From Paenibacillus agri (GTDB lineage: Bacteria > Bacillota > Bacilli > Paenibacillales > Paenibacillaceae): a stretch of 64,000 nucleotides of DNA. Shown here in pieces: positions 6,223-15,354 of this stretch. The translations under genes were made by a program, and so were the position numbers. The notes below the pieces were generated by a model, which had not been told where the DNA came from, made no database searches, and worked only from the letters and a program-made list of their open reading frames with translations. The stretch spans positions 1 through 64,000 of the forward strand of contig NZ_JABWCS010000194.1 of assembly GCF_013359945.1 (NCBI RefSeq), read 5' to 3'. Position 1 is the first letter of the stretch. Every line of letters starts with the position of its first letter.

Positions 6223-7722
6223 CTATACTTCACTAACTGGTTTTGCATTCAGGGCGATTCCTGTTTTTTCTTTCTCAGCCTGCCCTGTGCGTTTAATGAA
6301 GAAAGAAAGCAACAAACCGACAATTCCGATTCCAATAATGACAAGGTAAGCATCATTAATCCCCTGAATAGTCGCCTCCATTAGCATATGCTCCTTCGAA
6401 CCTGAGCCGCCTGTTGCCATCATATCTTGTAAATGAGTCTTGGTTCTGCTCGTCATAACCGTAACAAGTAAAGAAGTACCTATCGCACCAGCCACTTGCT
6501 TAATGGTATTGGAGATGGCTGTTCCATGCTCATTCAGTCTTGCAGGCAGTTGGTTCAGGCCCGCTGTTGTAATTGGCATCAGAAACATAGCCATCCCGAA
6601 GCGTCGTCCTGTGGACATTAGAAGTAAATACGTATAACTAGTGGAATCGGTCAGATTAATGAACCCGATTGTTGTTCCGATCGTAATAACCATACCGATA
6701 ATGGACAGCCACTTCGCTCCAAACCGATCGAACAGCTTGCCTGTTATCGGCATCATAATTCCCATGAGAAGCGCGCCAGGGAGCATCAGCAGCCCAGATT
6801 CCAGGGCTGTATATCCACGTGCAGACTGCAAATACAGCGGAAGCAGCATCATATCCGCATACATAACCATTGTAACCGCAATATTAATAATGGTTGTCAA
6901 GGAGAACATGCCGTATTTGAACGCTCTGAGATCGAGAAGCGGGCACTTGGAGACCAGCTGTCTCCAGGTAAACAAAATCAAGGAGATTACACCTACAACA
7001 ATAGATAGGACCACTTCCGCGCTTGACCAGCCCTTGCTTCCAGCACTGCTGAAGCCATAAAGAACGGTACCGAAGCCGATAGTTGAGAGAATGATGCTCA
7101 AAACGTCAAGCTTCGGATATTTTCGTTCAGCCACATTTTTCAGATAAATAAAGGCGATCGCAATAACGATTACAGCAAGCGGAATCATTCCATAGAACAT
7201 CGTACGCCAGGAATAATGCTCCATGATATAACCGGCGAGTGTAGGACCGATAGCAGGAGCAAAAATAATAGCGAAACCGACCATCCCCATCGCGGCTCCT
7301 CGTTTGTCAGGAGGAAATACAGTCAGAATGACAGTCATTAGCAACGGCATGATAATTCCAGCGCCAGCAGCTTGAATCAGACGGCCAAGCAGCAAAATAT
7401 CGAAGTTAGGTGCTATCGCCGAAACAATAGTTCCACCGAGGAAAATAACCATCGCAGTCTGAAACAGCTCACGGGTCGTAAACCGTTGCATGAGATATGC
7501 GGTGATAGGAATAAGAACCCCGTTAACCAACATGTATCCGGTTGTCAGCCATTGGGCCGTAGATGCCCCAATATTAAAGTCGATCATCAGCTCCGGTGTC
7601 GCGACGCTCATAATCGTCTGGTTCAAAACAGCGATGAACGCCCCCAGAATCATGACAAACAATAGCGGACCTTTCTTAATGGAGCTGCTGGCTAAAGATA
7701 AATTATTGCTCAGTTTTCTCAT
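6223..7722 (-). CDS. DHA2 family MFS multidrug efflux transporter
   Basis: A protein of about 499 residues with roughly 14 membrane segments, of the EmrB/QacA type. Diagnostic motifs are LNQTIMSVATPEL in helix 1, QWLTTGYMLVNG in helix 2, and GFAIIFAPAIGPTLAGYI (motif C of drug antiporters) in helix 5. The start is taken at ATG 7722, because a good sigma-A promoter has its -10 at 7785-7790 and leaves too little room for the upstream TTG at 7776. The ribosome binding site at 7722 is weak, so the start is uncertain. It is divergent from a TetR repressor gene, the usual control of such pumps. Confidence 0.87.
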   Translation of the reverse strand: MRKLSNNLSLASSSIKKGPLLFVMILGAFIAVLNQTIMSVATPELMIDFNIGASTAQWLTTGYMLVNGVLIPITAYLMQRFTTRELFQTAMVIFLGGTIVSAIAPNFDILLLGRLIQAAGAGIIMPLLMTVILTVFPPDKRGAAMGMVGFAIIFAPAIGPTLAGYIMEHYSWRTMFYGMIPLAVIVIAIAFIYLKNVAERKYPKLDVLSIILSTIGFGTVLYGFSSAGSKGWSSAEVVLSIVVGVISLILFTWRQLVSKCPLLDLRAFKYGMFSLTTIINIAVTMVMYADMMLLPLYLQSARGYTALESGLLMLPGALLMGIMMPITGKLFDRFGAKWLSIIGMVITIGTTIGFINLTDSTSYTYLLLMSTGRRFGMAMFLMPITTAGLNQLPARLNEHGTAISNTIKQVAGAIGTSLLVTVMTSRTKTHLQDMMATGGSGSKEHMLMEATIQGINDAYLVIIGIGIVGLLLSFFIKRTGQAEKEKTGIALNAKPVSEV

Positions 7723-7784
7723 TCCCTTCAAATTCAGCGCGAAACTAATAGACACTGTGTAGTATAATAAACTCAACGTAAAGA

Positions 7785-7813
7785 ATTATAGCCACCCCTC
7801 TTACAATTCACAA
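7785..7813 (-). promoter_or_regulatory. Sigma-A promoter of the DHA2 transporter
   Basis: -35 TTGTGA (7808-7813), a 17-bp spacer and -10 TATAAT (7785-7790) on the minus strand. A TTTGTCGTACAAA near-palindrome before tetR (about 7900-7912) is a candidate TetR operator. Confidence 0.65.
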
Positions 7814-7941
7814 GCAACACTTTTCAAAAAAATGTATGTTAGTTTACAGCTGAACAGGATCTGTCGTTTATTCAGAATATCATTTACAAATCGTATATTT
7901 TTGTCGTACAAATTATTTACAGGGAAAGGAAATGAAAGCGC

Positions 7942-8538
7942 ATGTCAACAAAATCACCTCGTACGGACCCGCGTGTACTACGCACGCGACAATTGATTCG
8001 AAATGCATTTATCGATTTGCTGCAGGAGATTGATCTTGAGAAAATAACCGTGAATCGTATTGCGGAACGCGCCACCATCAATCGTGTTACCTTCTATCTT
8101 CATTACCGGGATATTCCGGATATGATGGAGAAGATGGCAGATGACATGATTAATGCAATTGTTGCTATCTTTGAAGATGTTCAGCGTCAATCCCGTGTTG
8201 ACTTTGAGAGGTTCGTATTGGGCAGTGTGCTTGAACATATCGCGGAGAATTCAAACTTTTACAAGGTGCTGCTCGCTTCAAAACGCATACCGATCTTCTC
8301 CGATCGCCTAATGCAGCTGATGGTTGATGTCATCTCCAGCAGAGCAGAGAATCGAGACGCTTCCTTATCCGGTTCGGTTGTGAGCGTTCCTAAAGATATT
8401 GCAATCTGGTATGGCTCTTCCGCATTCATCGGTACAATTGTCTTCTGGCTTCGCAATGATATGCCCTACACACCGAATTTTCTCGCCAATCAGCTTTCTC
8501 TGCTGTTCCGTTTACATCAAAATACGACCAGTTCATAG
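7942..8538 (+). CDS. TetR/AcrR family transcriptional regulator
   Basis: A 198-residue repressor. The N-terminal TetR HTH lies at residues 10-57 (TRQLIRNAFIDLLQE, then ITVNRIAERATINRVTFYLHY). The helical ligand-binding and dimerisation domain is variable. It is divergent from the DHA2 efflux pump, which it most likely represses until a drug-like ligand binds. The start is ATG 7942 with AGGAAA about ten bases upstream; an ATG at 7932 lies in another frame. A terminator hairpin follows directly. Confidence 0.9.
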   Translation: MSTKSPRTDPRVLRTRQLIRNAFIDLLQEIDLEKITVNRIAERATINRVTFYLHYRDIPDMMEKMADDMINAIVAIFEDVQRQSRVDFERFVLGSVLEHIAENSNFYKVLLASKRIPIFSDRLMQLMVDVISSRAENRDASLSGSVVSVPKDIAIWYGSSAFIGTIVFWLRNDMPYTPNFLANQLSLLFRLHQNTTSS

Positions 8539-8561
8539 AAACATCTTCATATTAAAAAAAT

Positions 8562-8593
8562 AAGACACAAGAGCACCTGGGCTCTTGAGTCTT
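8562..8593 (+). terminator. Terminator after tetR
   Basis: A stem AAGAC-CAAGAGC/GCTCTTG-GTCTT is followed by TTT, 23 nt after the tetR stop. Confidence 0.75.
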
Positions 8594-8600
8594 TTAACAA

Positions 8601-8725
8601 GCAAATAGAAGTTCGGCCGATATCCGCAGTAAAGCCCGTTCCGTTCACGAAGCTGGAATCGTCTGAAACCAATCCAATTACAAGGCAACCTTGGTGATTT
8701 CTTCGGCCGAACCCGCACGTGGAAT
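8601..8725 (-). pseudogene. C-terminal remnant of a short-chain dehydrogenase (SDR)
   Basis: On the minus strand, one frame reads RAGSAEEITKVAL before a stop. The next frame continues with LVSDDSSFVNGTGFTAD and then GRTSI. Together these match the usual SDR C terminus (R-G-xxEEIAxxxxFLxSDxSSFVNGxxxxxDGG). The break between frames and the missing Rossmann and YxxxK regions show a decayed gene. Confidence 0.7.
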
Positions 8726-8773
8726 CACGTCCTCCGCCAGCTACGACAAGCTGATGCCAGCCACCCTTTCGGC

Positions 8774-9301
8774 TCACAGCTTTGTCAGCATGTGAATGTC
8801 CTCAGGTTCTTTCATGAAGAGTTCCTCATCGACTTCTGACGCGATAGAAGAACCAAAGCTCGAATAGAACTTCACTGCAGATTCAGTTTCTGTGGAGGAT
8901 ATATATAAGTATTCCGCTCCTTTTGTGATGGCAGCTTTACTTAATTGGGCGAAAATTTGGCGACCAATACCCTGTCTTCGGTATTCCCGGGTAACGTACA
9001 TCAGGTCGATTTGAAGTTGATTATGATCTTTTCCCCGCGGCTTATGAGCCAGGACTCCGAACCCCACCAACTTACTCCCGTCGAATGCTCCAAATGCCAC
9101 CCCACCATGGGTAAGCTCATATTCATATCGTGAAATAATCTCCTGATAGTGGTCTTCCATCCAGTTAGGGCATTCGTGAGGTGTCTTTAATTCTTCAAGA
9201 ACCCCCTCCCGATATCGATAGGTTAGTTCTATGGTTTCTGAGCGATCTATATCACGGATTCTATTAGCATCCTCAAGTTTCATTTGCACGAGTGTAACCA
9301 T
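8774..9301 (-). CDS. GNAT family N-acetyltransferase
   Basis: A 175-residue acetyltransferase. The acetyl-CoA-binding motif A is visible as DLMYVTREYRRQGIGRQIF around residues 105-123, followed by the motif B helix with YSSFGS. It transfers an acetyl group from acetyl-CoA to an unknown amine. The start is ATG 9301 after AGGAGGG. It is downstream of rarA in the same direction, separated by about 90 bp. The substrate cannot be predicted. Confidence 0.88.
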   Translation of the reverse strand: MVTLVQMKLEDANRIRDIDRSETIELTYRYREGVLEELKTPHECPNWMEDHYQEIISRYEYELTHGGVAFGAFDGSKLVGFGVLAHKPRGKDHNQLQIDLMYVTREYRRQGIGRQIFAQLSKAAITKGAEYLYISSTETESAVKFYSSFGSSIASEVDEELFMKEPEDIHMLTKL

Positions 9302-9391
9302 AGTTTCCCTCCTAAGCTCAATGTAAGCATTAGCATTAAAAATGAAGCCCCATCCGTTGGAAAACTATCCTGCTCAGGGTTAAGAAAAGCC

Positions 9392-10708
9392 CTATTCAGG
9401 TCTACCGCGCTCCCGCCGCAGCGCCTGATTGTGACGAATCTTCGCCTCATTGCCCTGCTCGGTGGCCTGATAGAACACCCTGCGGGCAATCGCCTTGGGC
9501 AGGTAATCTTGCTTCACATAATGACCCGGAAAATCATGCGGGTACTGGTATCCAGCGTGGCCCAAAGCCGCTGCGCCTTTGTAATGCGTGTCCCGCAGGT
9601 GCAGTGGCACCTCTGCCGATTTCAGTTCCTCAATGCTGGACATTGCCTTGGAGATGGCCGTGTATACGGCATTGGATTTTGGACTCTCTACCGCGAACAA
9701 AATCGCCTGAGCAATGTTCAGCTTCGCTTCCGGCCATCCGTTGTTGCGATAAGCCTCCAGGGCGCTAACTGCCTGCACCATCGCCTGCGGATTCGCAAGG
9801 CCGATGTCCTCGCTACTGGCCGCGATCAGACGCCGGATGAAGGTCATCGGGTCCATTCCGAGCTTCTCGACGGCATAGAGGAACCAGAACAGCGCGGCGT
9901 CACTGGAGCCGCGGATGCTCTTGTGAAAAGCCGACAGCACATCATACTGCGTCGATTCATCCGCCTTGACGATCGGGCGGCGGATCGACTCCTCTGCGAC
10001 CTCCAGCGTGATGTGCACGCTGCCGTCGCTCTCAGGCGCTGTCGTGAGCGCAGCTAACTCCAGTGCATTCAGTGCCCGCCGGATGTCGCCGTTCGCCATC
10101 GTGGCGATATGCTGCAGGGCCTCCTCGTCTACTCGGAGGTCCATGAACCCCAGGCCCCGTTCCTTATCGTCCAGGGCCCGCTTCATCGCCGTGAGACTGT
10201 GCTCCCGCGTCAGCGGCTCCAACTGGAACAGCGTGGACCGGCTCATAAGCGCCCCGTTCACATAATGGAACGGGTTCTCTGTCGTCGCCCCGATGAAAAT
10301 AATCGTGCCCTTCTCCACCGCGGGCAGCAGGGCATCCTGGCGCGAGCTGTTGAAGCGATGCACCTCGTCCAGGAAGAGGATCGTCTTCGTCCCGTACAGG
10401 GATTTGTTGCTCTGCGCTCGCTCGATCACTTCCCGCACATCCTTGACGGAAGCCTCAACGGCATTCAACCGCACGAACTCGCCCTGCGTGTGGTGGGAAA
10501 TAATATGAGCTAGCGTCGTCTTGCCGCAGCCCGGCGGCCCATAGAGCAGAATCGACGAGACCTGATCTGCCTCAATCGCCCGGCGCAGCAATTTGCCCCG
10601 GCCTATGATATGCTCCTGCCCGATATATTCATCCAGATTCTCCGGACGCATGCGGTCAGCCAGCAGCCGTCCGTCCCCTCTGCTCTCTTCAAAAGAAAAC
10701 AAATCCAT
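9392..10708 (-). CDS. rarA: Replication-associated recombination protein A (RarA/MgsA)
   Basis: A 438-residue AAA+ ATPase of the clamp-loader-like family that acts at stalled replication forks. Walker A is GPPGCGKTT (residues 57-65), Walker B is [10 protein letters not shown] and sensor 1 is GATTENPF. The C-terminal MgsA domain contains EDIGLANP and [10 protein letters not shown]. The start is ATG 10708 after an AAGGAAG/GGAG region; a GTG three codons upstream is possible. In Bacillus subtilis this gene (yrvN) lies next to tcdA (yrvM); here nine kilobases separate them. Confidence 0.95.
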   Translation of the reverse strand: MDLFSFEESRGDGRLLADRMRPENLDEYIGQEHIIGRGKLLRRAIEADQVSSILLYGPPGCGKTTLAHIISHHTQGEFVRLNAVEASVKDVREVIERAQSNKSLYGTKTILFLDEVHRFNSSRQDALLPAVEKGTIIFIGATTENPFHYVNGALMSRSTLFQLEPLTREHSLTAMKRALDDKERGLGFMDLRVDEEALQHIATMANGDIRRALNALELAALTTAPESDGSVHITLEVAEESIRRPIVKADESTQYDVLSAFHKSIRGSSDAALFWFLYAVEKLGMDPMTFIRRLIAASSEDIGLANPQAMVQAVSALEAYRNNGWPEAKLNIAQAILFAVESPKSNAVYTAISKAMSSIEELKSAEVPLHLRDTHYKGAAALGHAGYQYPHDFPGHYVKQDYLPKAIARRVFYQATEQGNEAKIRHNQALRRERGRPE

Positions 10709-10736
10709 AATCTCCACTTCCTTGCGATATTCTATA

Positions 10737-10948
10737 TATAGATTGAACTAGTGATTTTTCTGTTTTGGGATTAATCGTGACTCCAGCGAATGTTTGGACT
10801 TCCGGCCGCTGTTGTCTGCAGGTTTCTTGATTTAATACCGCTGTTCGCGGTAGAAATCCGCAGACAAAGGCGGTCACTAACGCTCCTACAGTTCCAAAAT
10901 TCCCTCCGCCACTTTTCCCTTAACTCAAATTTTCAAGTTCAATCTATA
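10737..10948. repeat. MITE-like palindromic element between rarA and chrA
   Basis: Perfect 13-bp inverted repeats (10737-10749 and 10936-10948, TATAGATTGAACT and its complement) bound about 210 bp. Inside, from about 10790 to 10899, a long imperfect palindrome pairs TTTGGACT with AGTTCCAAA, TTGTCTGC with GCAGACAA and ACCGC with GCGGT. The right arm covers the stop codon of chrA. No coding capacity is seen. Partial copies of the internal palindrome occur at 14892-14940 and 28770-28802. Confidence 0.7.
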
Positions 10949-12161
10949 AAGGTTGAAATGTAATCAACGTACCACCCACTGCTCCTGCAGTCACAATGAT
11001 CCAAGGTGGCAACTTCCAGAACACAAGCATCAAAAACAGAATCAACGCTAACGCAACATCCACAGGGGCTAAAACGGCTGTTGTCCAAAGCGGATTATAC
11101 AGCGCTGCCAGCAAAATTCCGACTACTGCAGCATTAATCCCAGCGAATGCGCCTTGAATGCCAGAGCTTTTACGCAAAGCATTCCAGAACGGCAGACAGC
11201 CTGTAATTAACAGAAAGGCAGGAAGAAATATAGCGATTGTGGCAATTAAAGCACCACTAATTCCGTTAATCATCGCTCCCAAGTAACTGGCAAAGGTAAA
11301 CAGAGGACCAGGTACGGCCTGCGCTGCACCATATCCAGCCAAATAATCCGCTTGGCTGATCCATCCTGTCGGCACAAGTTCTTTTTCAAGCAGCGGAAGG
11401 ACAACATGCCCACCACCAAAAACTAGCGCCCCTGACCGATAAAAACTGTCGAATAGGGAGAGTCCATCCGCTATCACAAACTGTCGCAGCACCGGCAACA
11501 GAATCAAGAGTCCCAAGAAAAGCGCCAAACAGAGGACGGCTACCCTTCGGCTAATAGGTACGGATAGTGTCGTAGTTTCCAAAACTGCGGTTTTTCTATA
11601 CAACATCATACCAATGATGCCTGCAATAATAATAATCAGGACCTGGGTAAAGACATTCTGCCACAAAAGAGCAACGGATGCAGCCCCGATCGCGATTGTT
11701 GCCCTATTGCGGTCAGAAGCCAGCTTCTGCCCCATCCCAAGGATGGCCTGTGCGACGATAGCGACTGCGACAATCTTAAGACCGTGAATCCAGCCCGCGC
11801 TGCCAATGTCAAAGCCTTGGAGTAGAAAAGCGAACAGGAGCAGCATCAGGACCGAAGGCAGCGTAAAACCTAACCAAGCAGTTAAGCCACCTAGTACACC
11901 GGCACGAATTAAGCCAATTCCAATCCCGACTTGACTGCTGGCCGGACCGGGTAAAAACTGGCATAGTGCGACCAGATCCGCATAGCTTCGTTCGTCCATC
12001 CATTTCCGCCGGCGTATGTATTCATCGTGAAAATAACCAAGATGTGCAATGGGTCCTCCGAATGAAGTAAGACCTAGCTTTGTTGATACAGTCAGGACTT
12101 CCAAAAGAGTGCGCCATCTGCTTACAGCTTCATGTTCGATCACAACTTTTTCATTATTCAC
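10944..12161 (-). CDS. chrA: Chromate transporter (CHR family)
   Basis: A 405-residue protein of the long, two-domain CHR type. Both halves carry the family motifs: FGGPIAHLGYFHDEYI and LCQFLPGPASSQV in the N-terminal half, FGGGHVVLPLLEKELV and AQAVPGPLFTFASYLG in the C-terminal half. It exports chromate or a related oxyanion across the membrane. The start is taken as GTG 12161, since AGGAGG lies 12 bases upstream, slightly long. The stop codon sits inside the repeat element at 10737-10948. Confidence 0.9.
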   Translation of the reverse strand: MNNEKVVIEHEAVSRWRTLLEVLTVSTKLGLTSFGGPIAHLGYFHDEYIRRRKWMDERSYADLVALCQFLPGPASSQVGIGIGLIRAGVLGGLTAWLGFTLPSVLMLLLFAFLLQGFDIGSAGWIHGLKIVAVAIVAQAILGMGQKLASDRNRATIAIGAASVALLWQNVFTQVLIIIIAGIIGMMLYRKTAVLETTTLSVPISRRVAVLCLALFLGLLILLPVLRQFVIADGLSLFDSFYRSGALVFGGGHVVLPLLEKELVPTGWISQADYLAGYGAAQAVPGPLFTFASYLGAMINGISGALIATIAIFLPAFLLITGCLPFWNALRKSSGIQGAFAGINAAVVGILLAALYNPLWTTAVLAPVDVALALILFLMLVFWKLPPWIIVTAGAVGGTLITFQPL

Positions 12162-12245
12162 GGTGCTTCTAGTCCTCCTTTGCCGATGACTCGGCAGATC
12201 GACACATGCTTCCCCTATCATACCATATCAGGAGAAATACATAAT

Positions 12246-12290
12246 AAAGAGCATGACCTCGTCACCGGGACGGGAGCCATGCTCTTTGTT
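12246..12290 (-). terminator. Terminator after the CD3324-family gene
   Basis: Ten-base perfect arms AAAGAGCATG (12246-12255) and CATGCTCTTT (12278-12287) lie directly downstream of the CD3324-family gene on the minus strand. Confidence 0.7.
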
Positions 12291-12301
12291 CAAAGTACGG
12301 T

Positions 12302-12583
12302 CTAGCGGTTCAGCGCCAGCCGCATTTTTGATATAATTTTACGGATACTTTCTTCCGATAGATGATATCTTTTCTGAAGCTCTGATACAGAGCATCCACT
12401 GCGGTGAGAACAAAAAATCTCTTCGTTACGGTTCGCGATCTCCTGTCTTGAACCACTGTTCTCGCCCCATCTGACACGTTGTTCCGATTTCTTGGGGATG
12501 TAGAGCAACTCTCCCTGGATGTATCCCTGAAGCTCCTCTAAAAGCCTAGGGGGAAGAACATCCCTCCCATTTACATAACTCAC
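12302..12583 (-). CDS. CD3324 family HTH protein
   Basis: A 93-residue protein with N-terminal SYVNGRDVLPPRLLEELQGY and GELLYIPKK segments. A C-terminal helix-turn-helix follows (CSVSELQKRYHLSEESIRKII). This is the layout of the small Mor-like CD3324 family, probably DNA-binding, whose targets are not established. The start is GTG 12583, nine bases after AGGAGG. A short open reading frame with its own strong ribosome binding site overlaps the start from upstream. Confidence 0.8.
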   Translation of the reverse strand: MSYVNGRDVLPPRLLEELQGYIQGELLYIPKKSEQRVRWGENSGSRQEIANRNEEIFCSHRSGCSVSELQKRYHLSEESIRKIISKMRLALNR

Positions 12584-12650
12584 GTTTCGTTTCCTCCTTC
12601 AACAGATGTGTTCCTTGAGTTCCGATCAACTTCTTGTTAAAGATAATCAT
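12546..12650 (-). CDS. Small ORF overlapping the CD3324-family start
   Basis: ATG 12650 follows AAAGGAG at good spacing and opens 34 codons (MIIFNKKLIGTQGTHLLKEE and onward). They end at TAG 12546-12548, 38 bases inside the next gene in another frame. It could be a leader peptide that couples translation of the regulator. I do not recognise the peptide, and the evidence is only the ribosome binding site and the overlap. Confidence 0.35.
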   Translation of the reverse strand: MIIFNKKLIGTQGTHLLKEETKRELCKWEGCSSP

Positions 12651-12659
12651 GTCACGCTC

Positions 12660-13039
12660 TCCTTTCTTATTCTCAAATTTGGTAAATACCGTAATTTCAT
12701 TATATTAAACCAGCCGTTAGGCGTCTATATTCAGATGCAACAATCTTGTAATCGTTTTTATGTTAGTGTTTACAAACCTGGAGCCTATGTCTTTAAAATA
12801 CATTATGTTTTTTATTCGTTATGTTTTTTAAATAAGGAGGCCTTGCGGCCTCCCCTTGTATTGCGATCTCCGTCGTTAAACGGAAACCACCTCGTATACT
12901 GAAATCATCGTTAATCAGCCTCCTTCCAGAAGTAATCTTGCCCGGCCGGACACTTATTATTAAGCCATAGCCCCGGTGGAGTTACAAGTGCAAGAACAGT
13001 TTAAAACATTCTCCACCAAAAATACCCTCCACCCGAAGA
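12660..13039. other. Intergenic stretch, no gene
   Basis: AT-rich DNA with no convincing reading frame. It holds a possible minus-strand TATAAT box near 12699-12704 for the gene below it. It also has two near-identical ATGTTTTTTA-type stretches at 12806-12830, and a GGAGGCC-ttgc-GGCCTCC hairpin at 12836-12853 that probably ends the methyltransferase-TPR transcript. Confidence 0.5.
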
Positions 13040-14602
13040 TCATTCCACTCCCTGTTTCAGTGCGTTCAACAATTCCAAAGCTTCTTCATATTCAGGCTCC
13101 AATTCCAGCGCTCTGGTCGTATAATCCAGGGTGGCCGCCTCATCCCCAAGCTCGTAGTTACAGATGGCGAGACTGTACAGGACAGGCACGACAGGCTCGT
13201 CCAGATTGGCTGCTAGCGAAAGTTCCAGGAACTCCCGTGCTTCCGCAAATTGATCCATCTCGAACAGTATCAGTCCGCAGTCCAAGGCCAGATCATAGCT
13301 GGCTTCCATCGCATAATGATTGGCCCACATAATCTGAATCCCTCTTTGCAAGTCGAGCAGTTCCTCGTCACCGCAATCCTGGAGCAGGGCCGAGATGTGC
13401 TCGGCGCTGTGAATGAACAACTCGGCATCATAGCCGCCAAGCCGCCAGAAGGCCAAGAGCTGACGAAGCTCCATTTCACCCAGATGCTGATCTACGGAGC
13501 CCTTCAGACAATAAAAATCATCTGGCCCAAAGCGGTCGATGAACCGCCGATAGGCTAGACGGGTCTGTACATAACTAGCCGGCTCCTGAAGCATGAGAAT
13601 ACAGCCGGCATTGATGTCTTTATAGTGATGTTGTGTGAACAGCGACACGGCCCCTTTTTGCTCAAAAGCATGCTGGATCGCATGATAGTTGGCTGTCAGA
13701 GAGAAACATCCGTGGTGAATCAGTTCAGGGGGCGGTGCGAACTCCCAGTTCTCCAGCCGGTGATCGCCTTTATCTGCCGTGATCAGAAGAAAACCAGCCT
13801 GAGACAAGGCATTCAGACGCTCCATACACTTAAGTCCTGCTGCCGGGAACAGAATATGTGAGTCCTCCAGCTTGTCCTGATATATTTGTATAACCCCTTG
13901 ATAAGGGTGCGTATCCTCTTCATAGCCGGCTGCACGGCGGTATTGGAACTCGGGAACCACTTTTTTGAGCAGCTCAGATTGGCTAAGCCCTTCCACTTCC
14001 TCTGGAAATTTCAGTGCCACCTCGCACTCGAAAATTTTCCCTTCATCCACGTAAAGCAGCTCTTGCGGGATACTGCAAAAAAAGTAGTTGGCGATCACCA
14101 ATAGTGGCTGCTCCAAATCCCCAGGACGGATGACCACTTTACTCTGAGTCAGATGCAGCTCCGTATCATTGACGGCATCAAAACGGGCAAAATCCAGCAG
14201 CCCCTCATCTACCAACGACAGCAGGCCAGGATGCCGCTGCCAGGAGGCGACGTTTTTGGCAGCCAAATCACTCATAACATAACGAACGGGAGGCAAGGTA
14301 AGCCCTGCGTAATCCCTAATTTCGCGTAATTGCCGAACGATATGGAAGGCCAGCCGCCCAGCGCCCGCTCCAAGCTCCAGAATGGTAACCGGCTCCGACA
14401 CATGCCCTTGTGCGGCCCGATCCTGAAGAAATCCGAAAATCATCTCTGCGTAAGCTTCCGCAATCATAGGATTGCTCGTAATATACTGTGGCACTTCATC
14501 GTCTTCCCAAGCTTTCATACCCTTTTCTTCAAAATAAGCACGCTGCAGCTCCCAGATCGGGGCTTCACTGAAGCGGTAGAACTGTTGTCCATTGGTTGTC
14601 AT
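13040..14602 (-). CDS. Class I SAM-dependent methyltransferase with C-terminal TPR region
   Basis: A 520-residue protein. Residues 70-130 contain motif I (ILELGAGAGRLAFHI) and the following acidic strand (RYVMSDLAAKN). The surrounding layout resembles the MidA/NDUFAF7-like methyltransferases (NPMIAEAYAEMIFGF before motif I, ANYFFCSIPQELL after it). The last 90 residues are tetratricopeptide-like (YSLAICNYELGDEAATLDYT, ALELEPEYEEAL), suggesting protein-protein contacts. The acceptor is unknown. The start is ATG 14602 with AGGT upstream. It stands alone, between repeat-rich spacers. Confidence 0.75.
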   Translation of the reverse strand: MTTNGQQFYRFSEAPIWELQRAYFEEKGMKAWEDDEVPQYITSNPMIAEAYAEMIFGFLQDRAAQGHVSEPVTILELGAGAGRLAFHIVRQLREIRDYAGLTLPPVRYVMSDLAAKNVASWQRHPGLLSLVDEGLLDFARFDAVNDTELHLTQSKVVIRPGDLEQPLLVIANYFFCSIPQELLYVDEGKIFECEVALKFPEEVEGLSQSELLKKVVPEFQYRRAAGYEEDTHPYQGVIQIYQDKLEDSHILFPAAGLKCMERLNALSQAGFLLITADKGDHRLENWEFAPPPELIHHGCFSLTANYHAIQHAFEQKGAVSLFTQHHYKDINAGCILMLQEPASYVQTRLAYRRFIDRFGPDDFYCLKGSVDQHLGEMELRQLLAFWRLGGYDAELFIHSAEHISALLQDCGDEELLDLQRGIQIMWANHYAMEASYDLALDCGLILFEMDQFAEAREFLELSLAANLDEPVVPVLYSLAICNYELGDEAATLDYTTRALELEPEYEEALELLNALKQGVE

Positions 14603-14729
14603 TGATGTGTTACCTGCTCTCTATCATATTCCACTTATGTCTACTTCTAAGAATTGATGATCCCGGCCGGCATGTCAACCGGTTCTTTTAGGATTTTAGT
14701 TTTATTTATAGATAAGACGGATGTAAGGT

Positions 14730-14880
14730 CTGCATTTAAGATCTCAGCTTAAGATCTCAATCTAAGATCTGAACTAAAATCTTAACTTAGGCTCTGCACT
14801 TAGGGCTCTGCACTTAGACTCTGCACTTAGACTCTGCACGTAAGGCTCTGCACGTAAGGCTCTGCACGTAAGGCTCTGTA
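14730..14880. repeat. Degenerate short tandem repeats
   Basis: An AAGATCT-containing repeat (three copies) runs into 13-14 bp units of the type CTCTGCACTTAGA and CTCTGCACGTAAGG, about six copies in a row. There is no reading frame and no hairpin pattern. Confidence 0.75.
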
Positions 14881-15027
14881 TTTCCTACGGTGGAAGCTGT
14901 AGACTTCCGGTCAATGTTGTCTCCAGATTTCCTCTGTATCGCGCTTCCAAGTGGGGCGCAATAAAACAACAAAAACAACCAAGAAAAAGAGAGTTTATAA
15001 TTAGGCTTCCTGATCTGTAATTTAACG

Positions 15028-15202
15028 GCATTTTTGCACCTTAAATAATCTGTATTTAAGAGTTAGAGTTAATTAAAGGCAATTCTGTACCTTAATTATT
15101 CCATAATACCCCTTTAAAGCTAATTTTATCGAAAATAAGATACTAAAATGCCTCTATTTCCCTTATTTTCCTTCATCCAATAAATTTAAGGTACAAAAAT
15201 GC
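15028..15202. repeat. Dispersed 20-bp motif in direct and inverted copies
   Basis: GGCATTTTTGCACCTTAAAT (15028-15047) is echoed by GGCAATTCTGTACCTTAATT (15078-15097). It recurs inverted at 15184-15202 with one mismatch over 19 bases. A weaker inverted copy lies near 15144-15162. The outer pair could form a large stem. Confidence 0.65.
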
Positions 15203-15354
15203 TCTTAGTTGGGGAGACCGACCTTGTTTTGCGGTTAAAGAGAAGGAGAAAGTGAGGAAGCAATAGGATTTGTGTTCGAAAACTCTCGCTTCACTAAAAT
15301 CCCCCTTCTCTTCTGTTTGATTTTTAACTTCACTCCATAAAGCGGCCAAGAATG

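Noticed and set aside
9284..10057. 257-codon plus-strand frame across the rarA 3' end
   Set aside because: Antisense to rarA and rich in Arg and His; no start signal.
12606..12902. 98-codon plus-strand frame in the spacer
   Set aside because: No start signal, AT-rich and low in protein-like character; overlaps a probable promoter and terminator of the minus strand.
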